Of a stretch of 64,000 nt of DNA, positions 9,450 to 21,388 are shown in pieces. A program made the position numbers and the translations under genes. This DNA is from Rebecca billardiae RCC1528. Its lineage: Eukaryota > Haptophyta. Where the stretch lies: assembly GCA_965240325.2 (NCBI GenBank), contig OZ251252.1:62001-126000 (forward strand), given 5' to 3'. Position 1 is the first letter of the stretch. The number at the start of each line of letters is the position of its first letter. Below the pieces are notes generated by a model. That model had not been told where the DNA came from. It saw only the letters and a list, made by a program, of their open reading frames with translations, and made no database searches.

Positions 9450-11806
9450 ATGCCCACAGCGACTATACGCGCGCCCTGCGCGCCGCCGTCCGGTGTGGAC
9501 GGCCCGCCCGAGCCGTCGCCACCCGTCGACGACCTCGAGGCCGCGCTGCCGCCCTCGCTCCCGCCCTCGCCGCCGCCGCCGCGGATGGCGCACGGCGGCG
9601 GCGGCGCGCTGGCTCACTACCAGCACAGCCACCACTACGCGCACGCCGGGCGCGGCGCGTCGTTCCGCGTCGCGGGCGCGGCCGCGCCGACGCAGCCGCG
9701 CCGGATCAGCGTCTCCGCGCGGCACGCCGTCCGCGCCGCCGCGCAGCAGCACGAGCCGCCGTCGCCGCGCGCCGGCGGCGGCGGCGGCGCCGGGCAGCCA
9801 GGCTCGTGCTCCGACGTGCGCTGCCTCGTGACGTTCCTCTCGGCGCTGCAGCTGGCGTGCGCGAGCACGGTGCTCGCGCTCGCCTCGTGGGACGAGGTCA
9901 GCCCGCTCGGCGTCGCCGTCATCTGCGCGCTCCTGCTCTGCGGCCTGCTCGGCCTTCTGACGGCGCTGCTCGAGCGCTCGGTGGTCGGCCGGCTGCACCT
10001 GGGGAGCTGCGTGCTGCTGCTGCTGCTGAACGGCGCGGGGCACCTGGCGGCGATGGCGGCGGAGGCGGGGCGGTGCGACGAGCTCGGCGGCTCGCGCGGC
10101 GCGTGCCGCACCTCGATCTACACGAGCTACGCGCTCGCCCTCGTGATGGTGACGGGCGTGGGGCTGGCGCTGCTGCGGTGCGCGCGCTCGCGGCACGCGG
10201 CCCGCGCGCGCCCGCGCCGCCGTGCGCGCGCGCCCGGCGGCCCGCTCACCACCCCGCCGCCACCGCCCGTCCTCCCACCGCGCATCCCCGCCCCCTCCGC
10301 AGCTGGGTGGTCATCGCGTACGTCTGCCACCTGCTGGCGCGCGAGCAGCCGCACAGCCCGCCGCCGCCCGGCCACCAGGTGGCGGCGGCGTTTGGGCTGG
10401 GCGGCTGGCGCGCGGCGGCGCGCGCGCTGTGCGCGCGGCTGGGGTGGCACGTGCCGGCGGCGGCGCACGGCGTGCCCGTGCACCCGGCGGTGGCGGCGCT
10501 GCCGCTCGCCGCCTACCGCCCGGGCCACACCGCGCCGCACCCGCCGCCGCCGCCGCCCGACGGCGGCGGCCGGCCGCGCAGCCGGCTGCGCGCGCGCGCC
10601 GCGCAGCGCGCGCAGCTGGTGGCCGATGCGCCGATGCGCGCCAAGGCGCTGCTGGAGCGGCGCGCGAAGGGCGAGGACGCGCTCGCCGCGGCGGAGGACG
10701 CGGCGGACGCGGAGCTCTGCGTCGTCTGCCTCGCGCCGCTCCTGCTGGGCGAGCTGGTACGCGTGCTGCCGCGCTGCGGGCACACGTTCCACCGCCGCTG
10801 CATTGACCGATGGCTCAACACCGCGGGCGCGCAGGCGCCGGACGAGCCGCTGCTGTGCCCCGTGTGCAAGCAGGAGGTGTGCGAGGGGCACGAGGCCGGG
10901 GAGCCCGCGTCGCCCGCGATGCAGGCGTTCTGGCGCCGCGCGCGCCGACACCGCCGGCGCGAGCGCCGCGAGCGCCGGCAGGGCGGCGCGGCCGCGGCGC
11001 GCGCCGTCGGCAGCCCTGGCGGCGGGTGCGCGTGCGGGCACAGCAGCGCGGGGAGCAGCTCGTGCGCGTCGGGCCCGTCCAGCCTCGCGCCCTCGCCGCT
11101 GCAGCAGCCGCACGCGCGCGGCGAGGGCGCCTCGCGCACGCAGCCGCTCGCCACGCGCGCGTACGCCTTCTCCTCGCAGGCCACCTCGCCGCGCTCCCGC
11201 CCGGACTCTCGCGGCAGCAGCTGCCTCGACGGCTCCGCGGCCACGGCCAGCTGGCGCGCGGACGCGGAGGAGGGCTCGGCGTACTCGCACCGCGGCGCGG
11301 CGGCGGCGGGTGGCGGCGGCGGCGGCTCGTCGCGCGAGGGCTCGCAGCGCGCGCGCACGCCGACGCGCGCGCACCGCGCGCGCAGCGCGCGCAGTGCGCG
11401 CAGCCACGCGCGCCGCCACTCGGAGCGCGGCGGCGGCGGCGGCGGCGGCTTTGGCTTGAGCGGCTCGCCCGCGGCCCCCGCGCCGCACCGCTGCTACGTG
11501 CCGCTGGCGGAGCGGCTGGCGGTCGCGGCCGCGTGCAACAGCGCCAGCCCGTCGTTCAACTACAGCGCGAGCCTCGTCGCGCCGATGACGATGGCCGGGC
11601 CGCCGCCGGGCGGCGCGCTCGCCCTCGCGCGCTCCGACTCGACCTCGTCGCGCGGCTCGGCCTCCGCCGTGCCGACGGTGCCGCTGGGCGCGGCGGTGGC
11701 GGCCGCGCGGCAGCGGCCGCGCGCGCCCTCGCCGCTCGGACCGCCCACGACCGCGTGGGAGCAGGAGGCGCCGCACCCGCTGCCGGACCGCCGCTACAGC
11801 TGCTGA
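9450..11806 (+). CDS. Four-pass membrane RING-H2 finger protein (putative E3 ubiquitin ligase)
   Basis: Two-exon model: join(9450..10177,10303..11806), 743 aa. The donor is GTGCGC at 10178 and the acceptor is CCGCAG at 10302; the intron joins two different frames without loss of phase. The N-terminal ~120 residues are Pro/His/Ala-rich. Four hydrophobic segments follow (about residues 130-155, 160-185, 190-212 and 228-262, the last spanning the intron: ALALVMVTGVGLALLR then WVVIAYVCHLL). A C3H2C3 RING-H2 finger lies at about 378-430 (CVVC...CGHTFHRRCIDRWL...CPVC). The C-terminal ~310 residues are low-complexity Ser/Arg/Gly and look disordered. The architecture suggests a membrane-anchored E3 ligase that recruits E2~ubiquitin; the substrate is unknown. 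ATG 9450 is the first plausible start, and ATG 9585 is an alternative. Confidence 0.8.
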
Positions 11807-12249
11807 TGCTGATCGATGGGCCGATGGCTCGCCATGGGCATGCAATGATGCTGACGGCCGCCATCGCGCGACGGATCGCGGATCCGACTGCGCGCGCCGT
11901 ATACGCAGCCCGTACTACTATACGACTGCGTCCAGTAATATTATATAATATATTATAAACGTCGTACGAACAACAGTCGTATAGTTAACTACGACTGTTA
12001 TTCGTTGGTAGTGCTGCGCCAAGACATCACCGCGTACTCTCCGCCCGTGGCTCGGGCGGAGGCGCGCACCTGGCACTCGCAGTCGCTGCGTCGGCCACGC
12101 GCGCCGCCGTCGCGCCGCAGGAATATGCGCTCGGCCCGTCCGAGCTCGGACGACCGTACCCAGCAGCCGGCGGCGGCCGACCCAGCTGCGGGCGGCGGGC
12201 GGTGCGCGCGCCCGCACGCCTCGCGCGCCCCCTGGCGCACGCGCGGCTC
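11807..12249. other. Convergent intergenic region with hairpin
   Basis: This sits between the 3' ends of the RING gene (+) and the VIT-type gene (-). It includes an AT-rich patch (11935-11960) and an imperfect hairpin at about 11968-12005: AACAGTCGTA pairs with TACGACTGTT across a TAGTTAAC centre. It probably holds both 3' UTRs and processing signals. Confidence 0.5.
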
Positions 12250-13516
12250 TCAGCCCGCCTCGAGCGCGGGCTCGGCCGCGCCGCTCGCGCTGAAGCCGAG
12301 CGCGCCGAGCAGCAGCGCCATCGCGCGCGAGACGGCGAACGAGGCGGCGCCCGCGAGTGCGGCGTTGAGCGTCATGCGCAGCCCGCCGGGCAGCATGCCG
12401 CCGCCGGTGACGGCGGCCTTGCACACGCCGAGGAGGAAGGTGGCGGCGGAGGTGGCGACGCAGCACGCGCAAAAGTGCAGCCCGCGCACCGCCTCCGCCG
12501 CGCCCGGCGCGCCGCCGCCCGCCGCCTGCGCCGCCGCCTGCAGCGCGCAGAAGACGACGATGGGCGTGCAGCCGCACAGCAGGAAGGACACGAACGTCAC
12601 CGCCGCGCCGCGCGCCGCCTGCCCGCCGGACTCGTCGGGCGGCAGGATGCCGAGCTCGTGCGTGAGCATGAAGTCGACGAAGAAGCCGCGGTGCCTGCAC
12701 GCGCGCACACGCCGCGCGCGCGCGCGCGTGAGCGGCGCGCGCGGTGCGCGGTGGCGTGCGCGCGTGCGGCCGCGCGCGACCGTGCGCGGCCTGCCTCACT
12801 TTGCCAGCACGCTGATCACGCCCTCCGCCTCGGCCTTGGGCACGCCCCGCGCGGTGAGCACCTGCACCATCTCCTCCTCCTCCCCCTGCCGGTTGTTGTC
12901 GTACTCCCACTCCTCGCGCGCGCGCTCGTTGGCCGCCTGCTCGCTCTCCGCGCTCGAGCTGAAGTAGTCGCCCAGCCCCATAGAGATGGCCTCGGCGAGG
13001 AGGGAGGCGCAGCCCATCACGAGGCAGACGGTCCAGGGGAGGCCCGAGCCGTAGACGGCGGAGACGATCGCGAACGTGGCGAGCGTGCCGTCCAGCCCAC
13101 CGTACACCTGGCACGCCGCCGCCGACGACCAGCGGGCCGGGGAAGGGGAGCGCGGGCGCACGCGCGAGTGCACCCGGGGCGCGGGCGCCGCCGGGGCACG
13201 GCGGTGAGCGCGGTCGAGCAACGCGGGCTCGGCGTCGTGCGCGCGCGCCTACAGCCATCGCGGCCTCCACCCAGCCGTGCGCCACGCCCACACGCGCCCA
13301 CACGCGCACACACGCGCACACACGCGCACACACCAGGTTCTTCACGTGCGGCGCTCCCTCGATGCGGCTCAGGTCGCACGCGCGCCGGCGGCAGAGCGAG
13401 CTGGCGGCAAAGTCGGTCGAATGCGCGCGCGCGAGCGCGGCTGTGTCGCGCGTCTTGTACGCCAGGCGCGACGCCGAGAGCGAGCGCGTGAGCAGCGGCG
13501 CGCCGTCCGCCACCAT
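12250..13516 (-). CDS. VIT1/CCC1-family vacuolar iron/manganese transporter-like protein
   Basis: Three-exon model: complement(join(12250..12694,12800..13107,13334..13516)), 311 aa. The junctions keep frame (phases 0 and 2). Exon 1 ends GAPHVKNL and exon 2 begins VYGGLDGTLATFAIVSAVYG, the conserved first transmembrane helix of this family. It continues through a second helix with AEAISMGLGDYFSS and an acidic, charged cytosolic loop. Exon 3 restores HRGFFVDFMLTHELGILPP and three more hydrophobic helices (residues about 190-300). Family members export Fe2+ or Mn2+ from the cytosol into vacuoles, usually by proton antiport. Metal specificity cannot be read from the sequence. The acceptor choices (GTGCCAG, GCGTGCAG) were made because they rebuild the conserved blocks exactly. 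Intron 1 contains a CACGCGCACA microsatellite. Confidence 0.8.
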
Positions 13517-16092
13517 CGCGGCACCACGCGCGGCTCGAAAGCCGTGGGACCGCCGACGCTCGAGCTGTTGACGGCACCACGTGGCCGGATTGGACCAAAT
13601 TGCATGCGCGTGCGCCCCGCTGCCGCATGCCGGCTGAATAGAGATCGAATGGCTGAATGCTGATCGACAGGCTGATGGCGGATTTTACTGCCTGACGACT
13701 GACGTGAATTTTGACGACACGGGCCGCCGCTGCAGGATAGAGGATACGATGAAGCCTATACTCGCGACAGCGTTGCGTGCCTATAGCGCAGCTGCTGATC
13801 CTGATGAAGCCAACGCGCGGTTGCCACTCGCCGCGGCGGCAGACGTGGTCCACTGGCACTCCGCGTGACCGTCACGCCGGCCCGACGGGCGACAGGCGAC
13901 ACCGTAGTTAGGGGGGCCAAACCGCCCATTTAAAAATGAAAAGCAAAGTCGCGTCGCATTTTCGCTCCGCCCTCGGCCTTTTAGGGTGGCGCGGAGCCTT
14001 TTTCTCGGACCCCGCTCGAAAATCGAGCTTCACGCCTTCGGACGCTCAGAGCTCGGTTCCGCTCCAGCGCGAGCGGCCGGAGGCAGTGGACCGCCGCGCG
14101 CTCGCGACCTTTGAGACGCCGAGATGGTCTCGGGTGCGCGCGCGCGTGACGCTGGTGGGCGCTACTGACCCGTGCCTTTGCGCCACCAGCGGCTCACCAC
14201 CCGCTTCTTGGCCATCTCGCGCCGTGCGCGGCGCGCGTCGGCCGGCTTGAATTGGCGCGCTGCGTGCGCCCGTCACGCTACCGCACGGTGTGGCTCATGA
14301 TCAACTCGCACAGTTGAGATCGATGCTCGCACCAAGTGCCCATGTATGTATGTGGATGCCCAGCTCGCCTAACCTGCCCTGCTGCGCCGGAATCGCCGTC
14401 AGCAGACCGGCGCGAGCTCGCGCGCAACACCTCCGCGGAGCTCGCAACTGTCATGTTCCGCTTGTAGGGCCCGTGTTTGCACCTGCCGTGGCACTTGCGA
14501 TGGTCAGTACGTTGGGTATGGGTCACGTGTGCCCTCTGATGGCGTCTGGGCGCCTCCCATTCGCCTCTCAGGACGTCGCGGACGTGCTCACAGGCAGCGG
14601 TTGGCTCATTCGACAGGTCCGACGTGCACTCGACCGTGCCTGCAAGCGCGCCCCTGTGACGCTCATGCCTGCAGAAGCAGATGCAGATGGGCCCTCATGC
14701 ACCCTGGTGCGCCCAAGACCGGCGGGAGCGTCAGAGACCGTCTCAATCTTGACACCTTGCACACGCCGGCGCTTGCCGTTGGGCTCCGCGCAGCCAGCCA
14801 GGAGCGCCGAACAGCGCCGGATCAGCCTCTGTAGGCCGAATATCCGCCCCTAAGCCCAGAAATAGCGCGGAACAGGGTAGTGCGTACCTATATGGACCAA
14901 TCCCATCCAGCCTGGTTTGGTGCAGACACGCCAGCCACCGCCTGGAGCAGACGTTTGCTGCCGAATCGCATGCTCGGCACTGTGCCGCACTGCGACGACG
15001 ACAGATTTGACCTGCCTCGTAGGTCTCGGCCAGGGAGCGGTGACGGTTGGCTCGAGTCACTTTAAACCTTGACTATGACCGAGAGCACTCCCGGGCTAAG
15101 GACGTGGGGCCGGTGCTTTGGGTCTACTATGTCTGCAATACGCCGTACGCGTGGCCGTATACACAGTCTGAAAACGTATCTCGCAGCTCGAGATCAGACG
15201 AGGCTGTATTCATCAGCATGGCGCCTATATACACAGTGGGTATGTAACGATCGGTGGCTTCTAGGAAACTACATATTTGACAGCCTGCCAGTACACAGCC
15301 TATATCGCATGTTGGGACCTGCTGCTGCTGGGGACTCAGAACGATCTCGCTGAGATGCTCTATCAAAGTGAGGTCGACATGGTCTATATGTCACATATAG
15401 GACGACCGTTACATACCGTTTCCAATAAGTTCAGGCTCATTCTAATAAGTAAATATGCTAGCCGTTACGCCCTATATTCAGGGTATGTGCACCTGATTTT
15501 TTTACATGGCCGGACCAGACCCTCCAGAGGGCAAATGATCCAGCCCGAAATCAGCTCTAAACACTCGCTAGGACCCGCGCTCGTGGCCGTCAGTAACGCT
15601 ACAGTGCCACTTTGGCCCCGCCCTACCGTAGTGACACTGACAGGTCACAGGGCGACAGGCGGACCGTATACAGTACGCCTGCGTGAGACCGGCTCAGGCG
15701 GCTGGCAGCACGCTGCACGCAGCGTGCCTGCGTGGCACGGCACCTCCGCGCGGCTGGTAGCGGCACGGGCCCCAACTGCCAGCAGCAGGCAGCCGCGCGC
15801 TGATCGGCTGACGATGACGATGGTGCGCGCGCGCTGCAGCCATGACGCGCCGTGCCCCTGAAGACGGTGCCGCCAGCCCGCGGAGACGACAGAGCGCAGT
15901 GCGCGCGCCACAGCAGCAGCCCGCCGGAGCCACCGCCCACCACCCAGCACGAGCACGCGCGCGGGCGGCATGCCTCCGCCTGGCCGATGATCCGGCCCGG
16001 CCGGCGGTCACGCTGCAGGGCGCGCGCGGCCGAGCAGCAGCCGCCGGCCGCCGCGCGCCCGCGTCCGAACGGCTCCGCGCGGCGCGGTTGGC
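13517..16092. other. Long intergenic region, no gene recognised
   Basis: About 2.6 kb upstream of the VIT-type gene and downstream of the P450 gene. Composition falls from very GC-rich to near-balanced at 15060-15600. Open frames here are short, overlapping and without recognisable domains. No tRNA-like or repeat array was seen. Confidence 0.5.
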
Positions 16093-18929
16093 TCAGAGCG
16101 CCGCGGCCGCGGCGGCGGGTGCGCCCTTGCGCGCCGCGACGCGGCAGAGCAGCCCCTTGGAGGTGTGGATGGTGGCGGCCGCCTTCATCCCAGGGAACTC
16201 GTCCGGCCGCTCCAGCCGCACGTCGATCCGCGGCAGCAGCACCGCGAGCACCGCCAACGACTCCAGCGTGGCGAACTGATCGCCCACACATTTGCGCTCG
16301 CCGCCGCCAAACGGGATGAAGGCGAAGTCCGCGGCCGCCTCGGAGGGGTAGAGGCCGGCGCGCTTGGACGGGTCGTACCCGGCCCAGCCCAGGATCTCGG
16401 GGTTGGTGCGCACGCGCTCCCACCGCGACGGGTCGAACGTGTCTGCGCCAGGCACGCACCCACGCGCGCGCGCAGCACCGCGCGCGCACACCGCGCGCGC
16501 GCGATATCGAGCGAGGTAGCCGCTCGGTCAGACTCGCGACGCCGCGCCGGGCGGCGCGCAGCGCGCGCGGTGGCGGGCGGCGGCGGCGGCGGGGGCAGGG
16601 CGTGCGCCGCGCGCACCCGGCTCGTCCCAGATCATGGGCGACCTGCCCATGTTGTACAGCGAGATGAACAGGTCGGACGCCTTGTCCACCTGCACCCCGC
16701 CCTTCACACCGGTGCCGCCCTCTGGCCACACGTCCGGCACGAGCGCGCGCCGGATCAGGAGCGGCGGCGCGGGGTACATGCGCAGCGTCTCGGCGATCAC
16801 GTTCTGCGTGTAGCGCAGGCCCTTGAGCTGCTCAAAGTCGATCGCGCCGCCGTCGCCGCACACGTCCGCGATCTCCTCCCGGACTTTCGCCAGGATGTCC
16901 GGGTGTTTGCACAGCTCGTACACCGCCCACGTCAGGACCGCGGCCGTCGTCTCGTGTCCGGCAATCAGCAGGGTGATCAGGTCGTCGCGCATCTGCGTGC
17001 TGGAGACCTCCTCGCCGCGCAGGTCGACGAGGAAGCGCAGCATCGACGGGTCCTTCACGTTCGAGTAGTCCTTCGCCTGCAGCGCCTCCAGGTCCGCCTC
17101 GGAGCTGAGGGCGCACGGTGGGGGGCGCGCGCGTGTGCGCGTGCGCGCGTGTGAGCGCGCGTGCGCACGAGCGCGCCAGCAGCGCGCGCGCGCCAGCGCG
17201 CGTGCCCGCTCCGCCGCGCGCGTGCCCCCGCTCCCCACGCCTCGCTCCTCGCTCCGCGTGCACTCCCCGCCCCGTCCCCGTCCCTCACGCACCGCGTGGC
17301 CATGGTGTTCTCGATGAGCCCGTACAGCACGTCGTTGAGCAGCCCCATGTCTCTCTCAAACTCTTGCAGCCTCGGCAGCAGCTGCTTGGCGCCCGGCACC
17401 TTCCAGTAGGCGAGCGGGGTGAGCGCGCGGTGCTCGACCTCGCCGAGGGTGCGGATGGCGGCCTTCACGACGGGGGACTCCTCGCTCGTCGACTCGAAGT
17501 CGAAGTTGAACACCGCCTTCCCCACGATGTCCAGCGCCACCGAGCCGAAGCGCTCCTCCAAGTCCACCGGCGGGCCCTCGGCGCTGCCGTGCGCGGCGCC
17601 GCGCGCCTCGAGGTCGGCGGCGAGCCGCTCGGCGCAGTCGGTGAACTCGCGCACCTGGGCGCGGAGGCGCGCGCGGCGTGCGGGCGCGGAGGGCGGAGCT
17701 GGGGCGTGGGCCGGGGCAGGCCGGGCGTGCGCGCGAGCCGAGCGGCGGGGCGGCGGAGCGGCGGGCAGCGCGGCGCGCGCGCGCTCGCGCCGCGCGCCGC
17801 GCAGTGGAAGCGCGCGCGGCCGCCGGCGCGGTGCGCGCCGCGCCGCACCATGCGCTCGAGGTAGAGCTTGTGGAAGGCGGGCGCGATCGCGCGGCGGCGC
17901 TTGGCCCACGTCTGCGGGTCCGCCGGGATCAGCCCCTTGCCCATGATGTCCTCGAGCACCACCGCCAGCGCGCCCTTGTCGTAGGCGCGCGTGTTCTCGC
18001 GCAGGATGTGGCGGGTGACCACGGGGTCTGAGACGACGAGGAAGGACTTGGGGCCGAAGCACATCTTGAAGACGGCGCCGTAGCGGTCGAAGTACGCCTT
18101 CATGCCTGCCCGCGCCGCGCGGCCGCGCGAGGGCCGCGCGCGCACCACCCAGCGCGGGCGGGCCGGCGGCGGCGGCGTGGCGCGCGTCAGCGCGCGCGTG
18201 CGCGCGCGCCGCGCTCGGCGCGGCGCGCGCTCGCGGGCCCGCCCCGACACCCAGCCGCTCGCGCTCGCCCGGGCCTCGTCGACCGTCCCCGCGCCACGCT
18301 GCCCGCCTCTTCCTCCCCGCCCGGACGCTCCCCCGGACTCACCCCCCGGACAGCTCCCCCGGACTGCCTGTGCGCGCACCGAGGAAGAGCGCCTCAAAGT
18401 CGAGGCCCGCCACGTCCGCGGCGGCGAGCGGCGCGCCGTCGCGCGAGGGGTAGCCGGCGAAGAGCTGCTCGATGTTGGCCTTGAAGGTGCGCGCGGTGTC
18501 GCCGAACGTGAGCTCGTCGCCCTCCCCCGCCTTGAGGAAGGGCAGCGTCTCCCACGCCCAGTCCCACACCTTGGGCATCGGAGTCATCGGCTTGGGCGCA
18601 GACTGGCGCGCGAGCGTCTTGGAGATGGCGAGGGGCGTGTTGGTGAACCACTCGAGGAACTCGGGCGGGTCGGGCAGCTCGTCCGCGCGCGTCACGTCCC
18701 GCGCCTCCTTCTCCTCCTCCGGCGTCGCCATCGAAGGGCGCGCGCGCACGGCGCGCGCCGACGCGCCGTGCGCGCCGCGCCGCGCCGCCGGGGCGGCGGC
18801 GGCGGCGGCGCGCGCCGCGGCGAGCGGGCGCGCCGAGGGCGCGCGTGCGAGCACGGACGCGCCCGCCCCCGAGCACAGCGCCGCGCACGCGAGCGCCAGC
18901 CCCAGCCACGCCGTCGCGCGCGTCGTCAT
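16093..18929 (-). CDS. CYP97: CYP97-family cytochrome P450 (carotenoid hydroxylase-like)
   Basis: Five-exon model: complement(join(16093..16442,16617..17104,17293..17654,17849..18105,18380..18929)), 668 aa. All junctions are GT-AG and in frame. P450 hallmarks in order: an N-terminal block [20 protein letters not shown] and [13 protein letters not shown] (residues about 184-225); a GLIPAD...[11 protein letters not shown] block; the I-helix [12 protein letters not shown] (about 435); ETLRMYP, the ExxR motif (about 493); and the haem loop [14 protein letters not shown] with the axial Cys at about 603. KCVGDQFA and GKGLIPAD are typical of CYP97 enzymes, which hydroxylate carotene rings on the route to lutein and zeaxanthin. 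The N-terminus has a hydrophobic stretch ([20 protein letters not shown]) and then an Ala/Arg-rich region, consistent with a bipartite plastid-targeting leader. The A, B or C subfamily is not resolved. Confidence 0.87.
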
Positions 18930-19216
18930 CAAGCCTCTCGCTCGAAACGGGGCCGCTCGGCCGGCGACGATGACGTCTCGGGCTCGCCAGCGCGGAGGAG
19001 CGGGCGGGTAAAAATTAATAACTCGAGGAAAAAGATCCGCGGCCCCGGCCGTGCTACGCAAACGATATCCGCCTCGATGACCCCTTGCTGGCACTACGGT
19101 GGCAAGTGGCAGACTGACTGGCTACCACTCTCACAACTCACTGTCTGAAACCGACACGGTGACGGTAACCATTTAGACCAACTTAGCCGACCGGGCATCT
19201 GTTGAGGAGACTGAGT

Positions 19217-19460
19217 GACGACCAGCCGGGGTCATCGTGCGGCGCTGAAGGCGAGTGAAGCCTGGCCAGACCTGTGACTGGCAGTGACTGAGTGGTCACT
19301 GCACCTGACCACCCGTACGGCGGCCCGCCTCACCAGCACGGCCGATGACGACCAGCCGGGGTCATCGTGCGGCGCTGAAGCCTGGCCCGAGACCTGTGAC
19401 TGAGTGGTCACGGCACCTGACCACCTAGTGACCTACGGCCCCCTCACCAGCACGGCCGTA
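19217..19460 (+). repeat. Imperfect tandem duplication of about 125 bp
   Basis: ACGACCAGCCGGGGTCATCG followed by TGCGGCGCTGAAG at 19217 recurs at 19347. Each is followed by CCTGGCC, GACCTGTGACTG, AGTGGTCAC, CACCTGACCACC and CTCACCAGCACGGCCG in the same order. The second copy has small deletions. Confidence 0.85.
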
Positions 19461-21340
19461 ACGGGCGTCTGTACAGAGTAGTGCGTCCGACCGGGCCGCC
19501 CTCCAGCACGAGCCGCACGCTAGGTGGCGCGCTCCTTCCGCTTCCCTGCCGATTCAGATTTGACACCTGGCATCATTGGTCCCGTGAGCTGCGGCTGCTG
19601 CAGCCGCAACGTGCTGGCGCGGCGAGACAGCCTGGAGTGAGTGCGGACCAAGACCGTGACACTAAGCACCGTGGCTTACTCGTGCAGCATCCGCACCGTG
19701 CGCGCACAAAGAGTTCATAGCGTAACGCAGGGCGACGCGCGCGCGCGGCGAGCGAGCCGGACAACCACCGCCCGCCTCCACATGCAGCCCCCGCGCGCGC
19801 GGCGCGCACCATGACCATCCGCCCCAGAGTGCCGCATAGCGCGCAGCGTGCGCGGTCGCACCTGGGTCGTTGGACGTATGCCGTGGCGCGGGCACGGCGC
19901 GGCGATGCCGCGCTTGCTTCTCCCGGGGGCCTGAGGCCCCCACGCGCGGCGGACTCCGTGCGCGCGCCCCGCCTGATGAGCGCGCGGCGCGCGGCCATCG
20001 AGCCTCCATGTGCTGGGCCGTTGCGCGTGCCGCCTGGTGCGTATTCGGTCTCGTCAGATGCGTGCTCGGTCTCGTCAATCGTTACCCGCGTCGCTTGCGG
20101 CAGGCGGCAGGCAGCCCCCCTTCTAGCGGTTCTCGAGGCCAAACCATCGACGCTTGGACGCCTACGGCCGCGCGAAGCGACGGCGCCGAGCGGGCGCGCG
20201 CGCCCGGTACGAGAGGTAGACTCCCACATCGTGCCTCCACACCCCGCCCGCGCCAGCGCACCCGCCCCTGGAGCTCTTCCCGCTCGTCGACGGCGCTCGG
20301 CACCCGAGCCGAAGCGAACGCGTGCACGGTGCACGCCGCAGCGCGGCGCGACGGGCGCGCCGCGGCGCGCTCGGAATTTTCCGAAAGAGGGCTCCGAGCG
20401 TACGGGCCGACGCGCCCACTCGCGGCGCGCTCCGCGCGCGCCCCGCCAAATGCGCGTGTACAGACGAGGCGCGGGTCGACACGCTCGGGTGCTCGGCGCG
20501 GCCGTCAACAGGCCCCCCCCGCGAGTTGAAGAGCGTCCCCGGATTCCATTTTCCGGACTCTCCTTGATGCTACGCAAAGCCGCGGGGGCGGCCGTCCGTC
20601 GAAACGGCGGACGTGCCCCCCCCGCGGAAAAACCCTTTCGTCATCGGCCTTTGCGGTCGGCGAAGAATTCGCACGACTCATTTTTCCGATTTTTCGGAAG
20701 GGCCGCGATCGAGTCGCCGAGATCTCGATCTGATCTGATCTTGTCAGCGACCACGATGAGCTCCTTATCAGTACAATCAGTACGCGGTACTGATAGCGTT
20801 TACTCCTGCAGACGCGCTAGAATGATGCTCACATGAAGCTACGAACGCTTGCGTCGTCGCAAATGGACCCAGGAAGGGCATGGACCTCTTCCCAACCCGA
20901 CGTCACCCGGTGTGGTGGCGTCGCGCGCGCGCGCGCGCACACGCGTACGTGTACTGATAACTTACTGATAACGTCCATAGGTACGGTCGCCGCGGGTGCA
21001 ATGCACGCGTGCACACGCTCACAACGGGGTCGCTGACGGCTCTGCGCGTGCACAGGGCGGCTCCTACCTTCGGCAGGGCTGGCTCACAGCACCATGCCGC
21101 GAAATCCGCTCTGTTTTGACTTGTGCACGCCATCGCGGGCGACAGCTCCGCCAGCCGAGGCGACCGCCATGCTGAAATCCGGCTGCTGTCAGTACCGCTT
21201 CTGAGCGCGCCAAAAACCGCCCTCGGCCGGCAATGATGGCGCCGGATGGTGCCCACGCCCGTCCCTGCACGCCCCAGCGTCAAGGCCGCTCGACGCCCGA
21301 CCACAAGGGCTCGCCGCGAGCGATCGCCGTGGACGACAGC

Positions 21341-21388
21341 GCTTATCAGTACGAGGTACTTATAAGAGTACTTATAGTACTGATAAGC
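21341..21388. repeat. Hairpin GCTTATCAGTAC ... GTACTGATAAGC
   Basis: A 12-bp perfect inverted repeat (21341-21352 and 21377-21388) separated by 24 bp that themselves contain GTACTTATA repeats. Related TTATCAGTAC/GTACTGATAA copies occur at 20765-20774, 20887-20895... in part at 20787-20795, and at 20951-20970. Confidence 0.6.

Noticed and set aside
14290-14853. 187-codon plus-strand frame
   Set aside because: It starts at GTG, has no domain and no splice partners, and overlaps other equally open frames. Not enough to call a gene.
19811-20836. 341-codon Arg/Ala-rich plus-strand frame
   Set aside because: It lacks any recognisable motif, and several overlapping frames on both strands are also open. 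Typical GC-driven artefact.
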